This document shows positions 60,894 through 64,000 of a DNA stretch of 64,000 bases, piece after piece; the first letter of the stretch is position 1; each line of letters opens with the position of its first letter. Both the position numbers and the translations under genes were made by a program. The stretch is from positions 1 to 64,000 of the forward strand of contig JADGPK010000005.1 of NCBI GenBank assembly GCA_017882445.1, given 5' to 3'. The notes under the pieces are model-generated. The model ran no database searches. It was not told the DNA's origin and saw nothing but the letters and a program-made list of their open reading frames with translations. This stretch comes from Solirubrobacteraceae bacterium. GTDB lineage: Bacteria; Actinomycetota; Thermoleophilia; Solirubrobacterales; Solirubrobacteraceae.

Positions 60894-62396
60894 TCACAGC
60901 GCCGTCCACACGGTCTTGGTCTCGAGGTACGCGCTGAGACCGTCGTGACCATGCTCGCGACCGATGCCCGAGGCCTTGAAGCCCCCGAAGGGCGCCGATG
61001 GATCGACGAGCCCCCAGGTGTTGACGTACACCGAGCCCGCGCGCAGCATCGCGGCGAGGCGGTGGGCGCTTGCGACATCGCGCGTCCACACGCCGGCGGC
61101 GAGGCCGTACTCCCCATCGTTTGCGCGACGCGCGACCTCCTCGAGCGTGTCGTAGGGGGAGGCGACGAGCACCGGCCCGAAGATCTCCTCGCGGGCGATG
61201 CGCAGCTCATCGGAGGTGACGCTGAACAGCGTCGGGGCGACGAAGTAGCCGCCGCTGTCGGTGAGCGCGGCTTCGCCGCCCGCGAGCAGCTCGGCGCCCT
61301 GCTCGCGGCCCGAGTCGATGTAGCCCATCACGCGGTCGCGCTGCTCGGCCGAGACGAGCGGCCCGAGCTGGGTCTGCGGATCGAGTCCCGGTCCAAGGCG
61401 CGCGGCCTTGGCCTGCTCGGCCAGCGCGCCCATGACCTCGTCGAAGCGCTCGGCCGGCACGAACAGCCGCGAGCCCGCGTTGCAGGCCTGGCCGGAGTTG
61501 AAGTAGATCGCCTGGTAGGAGCCCTGGATCGCGGCCTGGATGTCTGCGTCCGGCAGGATCACGTTCGGCGACTTGCCACCGAGCTCGAGCGTCACGCGCT
61601 TGAGCGCGCGTCCGGCCTTGGCGCCGATCTCGCGCCCCACCGCGGTCGAGCCGGTGAAGGCGATCTTGTCGATGCCCGGATGATCGACGAGCGCCGCGCC
61701 CGTCTCCCCGTCGCCCGTGAGCACGTTCAACACGCCGGGGGGAAAGCCGACCTCGAGCGCCAGCTCGCCGAGCCGCAGCGCGGTCAGGGGTGTCTGCTCG
61801 GCGGGCTTGAGCACGATCGTGCAGCCCGCGGCGAGCGCCGGTGCGATCTTCCACGCGGCCATCAGCAGCGGGAAGTTCCAGGGCACGATCTGGGCGCAGA
61901 CGCCGACCGGTTCGCGCCGCGTGTAGCAGAGCATGTTCGGCGCGCCCACCGGCAGCACGCCGCCCTCGATCTTGGTGGGCCAGCCGGCGAAGTAGCGCAG
62001 ATGCGCGACCGTTCCCGCCACGTCGACGTATTGCGCCAGCCCGACGGGCTTGCCGTTGTCGAGCGACTCGATCTGCGCGAGCTCCTCGGCGTGGTCTTCG
62101 AGCGCCTGTGCAAGCGCGAGCATCAGGCGCTCGCGTCCGGCTGGCGGCAGAGCGGCCCAGGATCCCCCGGCGAACGCCTCGCGGGCCGCGACGACCGCGC
62201 GCGCGACGTCCTGGGCGCCGCCATGGGCCACCTCGGCGATCTCGCGCCCGGTCGCGGGATCGAGCGTGGCGAAGGTACGCCCGTCGGCCGCCTCGGGGCG
62301 CTCCGAGCCGATCAGCAGTCGATGTGTCCGGGCGATGAACTCGCGCGCCGGGGCACCCAGCGCCTCAGGAAGGGTGTCTGCGGAGATAGTGGTCAT
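60894..62396 (-). CDS. Aldehyde dehydrogenase (NAD(P)-dependent)
   Basis: A 500-residue ALDH-superfamily enzyme. VPWNFPLLMAAWK, LTGDGETGAALVDHPGIDKIAFTGST, VTLELGGKSPN with the general-base Glu, and FNSGQACNAGSR with the catalytic Cys are intact. It resembles betaine/phenylacetaldehyde-type ALDHs. It may be the first gene of the run that leads into the hopanoid genes; oxidation of a hopanoid side-chain aldehyde or an independent detoxification role are both possible. Confidence 0.92.
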   Translation of the reverse strand: MTTISADTLPEALGAPAREFIARTHRLLIGSERPEAADGRTFATLDPATGREIAEVAHGGAQDVARAVVAAREAFAGGSWAALPPAGRERLMLALAQALEDHAEELAQIESLDNGKPVGLAQYVDVAGTVAHLRYFAGWPTKIEGGVLPVGAPNMLCYTRREPVGVCAQIVPWNFPLLMAAWKIAPALAAGCTIVLKPAEQTPLTALRLGELALEVGFPPGVLNVLTGDGETGAALVDHPGIDKIAFTGSTAVGREIGAKAGRALKRVTLELGGKSPNVILPDADIQAAIQGSYQAIYFNSGQACNAGSRLFVPAERFDEVMGALAEQAKAARLGPGLDPQTQLGPLVSAEQRDRVMGYIDSGREQGAELLAGGEAALTDSGGYFVAPTLFSVTSDELRIAREEIFGPVLVASPYDTLEEVARRANDGEYGLAAGVWTRDVASAHRLAAMLRAGSVYVNTWGLVDPSAPFGGFKASGIGREHGHDGLSAYLETKTVWTAL

Positions 62397-62482
62397 GGCG
62401 GGAGCCTACCTCGCACCGGCAGCTCGGCGAGCAGGCGTCCGACTCGGCGATGCGCAGGCTGTTCCCGCAGCGCAATCAGCGG

Positions 62483-63367
62483 CTATCCCGGGACCGCGAC
62501 CATCGGCCGCGGGCGCCCCACCTCGAAGCCCTGCGCGTAGTCCACGCCGTAGCTGCGCAGCATGCTCATGGTCGGCGCATCGCCGACGAACTCGGCGATC
62601 GTCTGGCGGCCCATTCCCCGGACGACTCCGGCGAGCGCCTTGACGACCAGCTGATCGGTGCGCGAGACCGCCAGCCGGCGGATGAAGTCGCCGTCGATCT
62701 TCAGATACGTGAAGGGAAGATGCTTGAGGTATTGGAAGGAGCCGAAGCCCGCGCCGAAGTCATCGAGCGCGACCGCGCAGCCGAGCGCCAGCACGCCGGC
62801 GCAGAACGCCTTGGCGCTCTGCATGTCGGAGATGGCCGCGGTCTCGGTGACCTCCACCACCAGCTGCGAGGGGTCGGCCCCGTGTTGCTCGAGCCGACGC
62901 TCGATGTGCGCGAGCATGAAGCCGTCTGTGGCCGAGACGGCCGAGACGTTCATCGCGATGGCCGCCCCGTTCCTTCCGTGCTCCCCGGCGAGCAGAGCGG
63001 CGACCTTGTCCAGCACCATCCGGTCGATGTCCCTGATCAGCCCGTAGCGCTCGGCCGCGGGAAGAAAGCTTCCGGGCGCGACGAGACTCCCGTCGGGTTC
63101 GTCGGCCAGGCGCAGCAGCGCCTCGTAGTGGGAGACCATGCCGTCGCCGAGCGAGACGATCGGCTGGAAGTGCAGCACGAACAGGTCCTCGGCGAGCGCG
63201 CGACGCAGGCGCGCGAGCCACGGGCGCCGGTGCAGCCCCGCGGGGGAGCAGAACCCTTCCTCGAGCGCCCGCGCATCGACCAGGCCCCGGTAGCGCCCCT
63301 GGCTCGGCCAGGCCGGCGTCCTCAGGAACAGGCGGGGCGTGGCTCGGGTGGTTGAAGAGCTCTGCAT
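62483..63367 (-). CDS. EAL-domain cyclic di-GMP phosphodiesterase
   Basis: A 294-residue stand-alone EAL protein. HYEALLRLAD contains the EAL signature; AMNVSAVSA, VVEVTETAAI, ALDDFGAGFGSF, YLKIDGDFI, TIAEFVGDA and YAQGFEVGRP supply the metal and substrate ligands, all conserved, so it should hydrolyse c-di-GMP. A short N-terminal segment of about 65 residues has no recognisable sensor. ATG 63367 is chosen over 63439 because upstream codons lack homology. Confidence 0.9.
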   Translation of the reverse strand: MQSSSTTRATPRLFLRTPAWPSQGRYRGLVDARALEEGFCSPAGLHRRPWLARLRRALAEDLFVLHFQPIVSLGDGMVSHYEALLRLADEPDGSLVAPGSFLPAAERYGLIRDIDRMVLDKVAALLAGEHGRNGAAIAMNVSAVSATDGFMLAHIERRLEQHGADPSQLVVEVTETAAISDMQSAKAFCAGVLALGCAVALDDFGAGFGSFQYLKHLPFTYLKIDGDFIRRLAVSRTDQLVVKALAGVVRGMGRQTIAEFVGDAPTMSMLRSYGVDYAQGFEVGRPRPMVAVPG

Positions 63368-63454
63368 CTCCGCGAAGGTGTTTCGACGGCTCGGCGGGCT
63401 CACCTGCGGCGGATGCCCGCGAAGACGTTCGCCGGCCACCGGATCGGGCGCGCC

Positions 63455-64000
63455 TCAGAGGCGCTCTGGCCTCGAGTAGGGCCTGCGCGCGCGGTCTGAG
63501 ACCACCAGCAGCAGCGCCACGAGCACGAAGTTCATCACCACCGAAGAGCCTCCGTAGGCGACGAACGGCAGCGTGACGCCCGTCAGCGGGATCACTCGCG
63601 TGACACCCCCGACGATCACGAACACCTGCATGGCCACCACGAAGGACAGGCCGGTCGCGAGCAGCTTGGAGAACGAGTCGCGCGCGAGGACCGCCGTCTT
63701 CAGCCCGCGTGCCACGAGCAACAGGTAGACCAGCAGCAGCGCGGCGGCGCCGATGAGACCCAGCTCGTTGACGATGACCGCGTAGATCATGTCGCTTTCC
63801 GGCACCGGCAGGATCGAGCGGCGCACGACTTCGTGGTTCGCGAGTTCGACGGGGTATGTCAGCAGCGACTGGTCGAAGCCTGTGCCCAGCAGCCCGCCGT
63901 CGGCCTGCGCGAACAGCGCCTGGGCGAGCTGGTAGCTGCCGCCGGGACTCCTGTACAGCGCGGGGTCGAGCGGGTGTTCCCAGGCGAGGAAGCGGGCGTG
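63455..64000 (-). CDS. FtsW/RodA/SpoVE-family peptidoglycan polymerase (C-terminal part)
   Basis: The frame runs off the right edge, so only the last 181 codons are seen. YQLAQALFAQADGGLLGTG and FDQS, ESDMIYAVIVNELGLIGA, GVTRVIPLTGVTLPFVAYGG are the SEDS family signatures in order, with four membrane segments. The family polymerises lipid II glycan strands with a partner class B PBP. Which of FtsW, RodA or SpoVE is meant cannot be settled from this part. It starts beyond 64000. Confidence 0.9.
   Translation of the reverse strand, partial: HARFLAWEHPLDPALYRSPGGSYQLAQALFAQADGGLLGTGFDQSLLTYPVELANHEVVRRSILPVPESDMIYAVIVNELGLIGAAALLLVYLLLVARGLKTAVLARDSFSKLLATGLSFVVAMQVFVIVGGVTRVIPLTGVTLPFVAYGGSSVVMNFVLVALLLVVSDRARRPYSRPERL

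Noticed and set aside
1-64000. CRISPR arrays, insertion sequences, rRNA genes
   Set aside because: No regularly spaced repeats, no transposase-like protein and no rRNA sequence were recognised in either strand.

Overview
The window is GC-rich, densely coding DNA with many 1-4 base overlaps (ATGA, GTGA, TTGA, TGATG) between stop and start codons and frequent GTG/TTG starts. Gene content points to a high-GC actinobacterium, most likely class Thermoleophilia (Solirubrobacterales-like): alaS-ruvX-mltG-aroE is linked to type IV pilus ATPases, MnmA carries a fused NifU/IscU-like domain, squalene is made by HpnCDE, and there is a large exported Cys-repeat protein. The taxon is an inference from synteny, not a measured assignment.

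Layout. 1-3.5 kb: a small zinc-ribbon protein, a membrane glycosyltransferase and an RNase D. 3.5-18.9 kb (minus): a long run of probably cotranscribed housekeeping genes, ftcD, a small membrane protein, an MBL hydrolase, hisS, a cysteine-free thioredoxin-fold protein, nifU-mnmA, alaS, ruvX, mltG, aroE, pilB/gspE, pilT, pilC. 19.05 kb: a tRNA with CAT anticodon. 19.2-22.3 kb: a kinase/lipocalin-like fusion, a 5'-truncated desaturase and a cold-shock gene.

22.5-36.1 kb is the standout. Six tightly coupled minus-strand genes (two HyuA-like subunits, a small zinc-ribbon subunit, a HyuB-like subunit, an unassigned fifth protein, an acyl-CoA ligase) reproduce the order I recall for the acetophenone carboxylase/benzoylacetate-CoA ligase operon (apc1-5, bal) of denitrifying Aromatoleum. 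A divergent SCP2-type thiolase, a TetR regulator, a GST-like protein and a short-chain dehydrogenase complete a plausible route: secondary alcohol to ketone, ATP-dependent carboxylation to a beta-keto acid, CoA activation, thiolysis. Three copies of a TATTGACA-containing inverted repeat in the two divergent control regions look like the operators of this regulon.

36.2-50.4 kb: a 989-residue exported protein with four related Cys modules and unusual GAA-rich codon use; an amino-acid permease; a ferredoxin; a redox cluster (ferric-reductase-like membrane protein, ApbE flavin transferase, four small single-pass proteins, histidine kinase, response regulator); dtd; a DUF2127-like protein; a cation/proton antiporter behind a structured leader; and a YbhN/HpnL-like flippase-type protein. 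50.4-62.4 kb (minus): a ten-gene hopanoid run, aldehyde dehydrogenase, two GT-C glycosyltransferases flanking a small membrane protein, then shc, hpnC, hpnD, hpnE, hpnG, hpnH. The window closes with an EAL-domain protein and the C-terminal part of an FtsW/RodA-type gene running off the right edge. No CRISPR array, intact insertion sequence or rRNA was seen.
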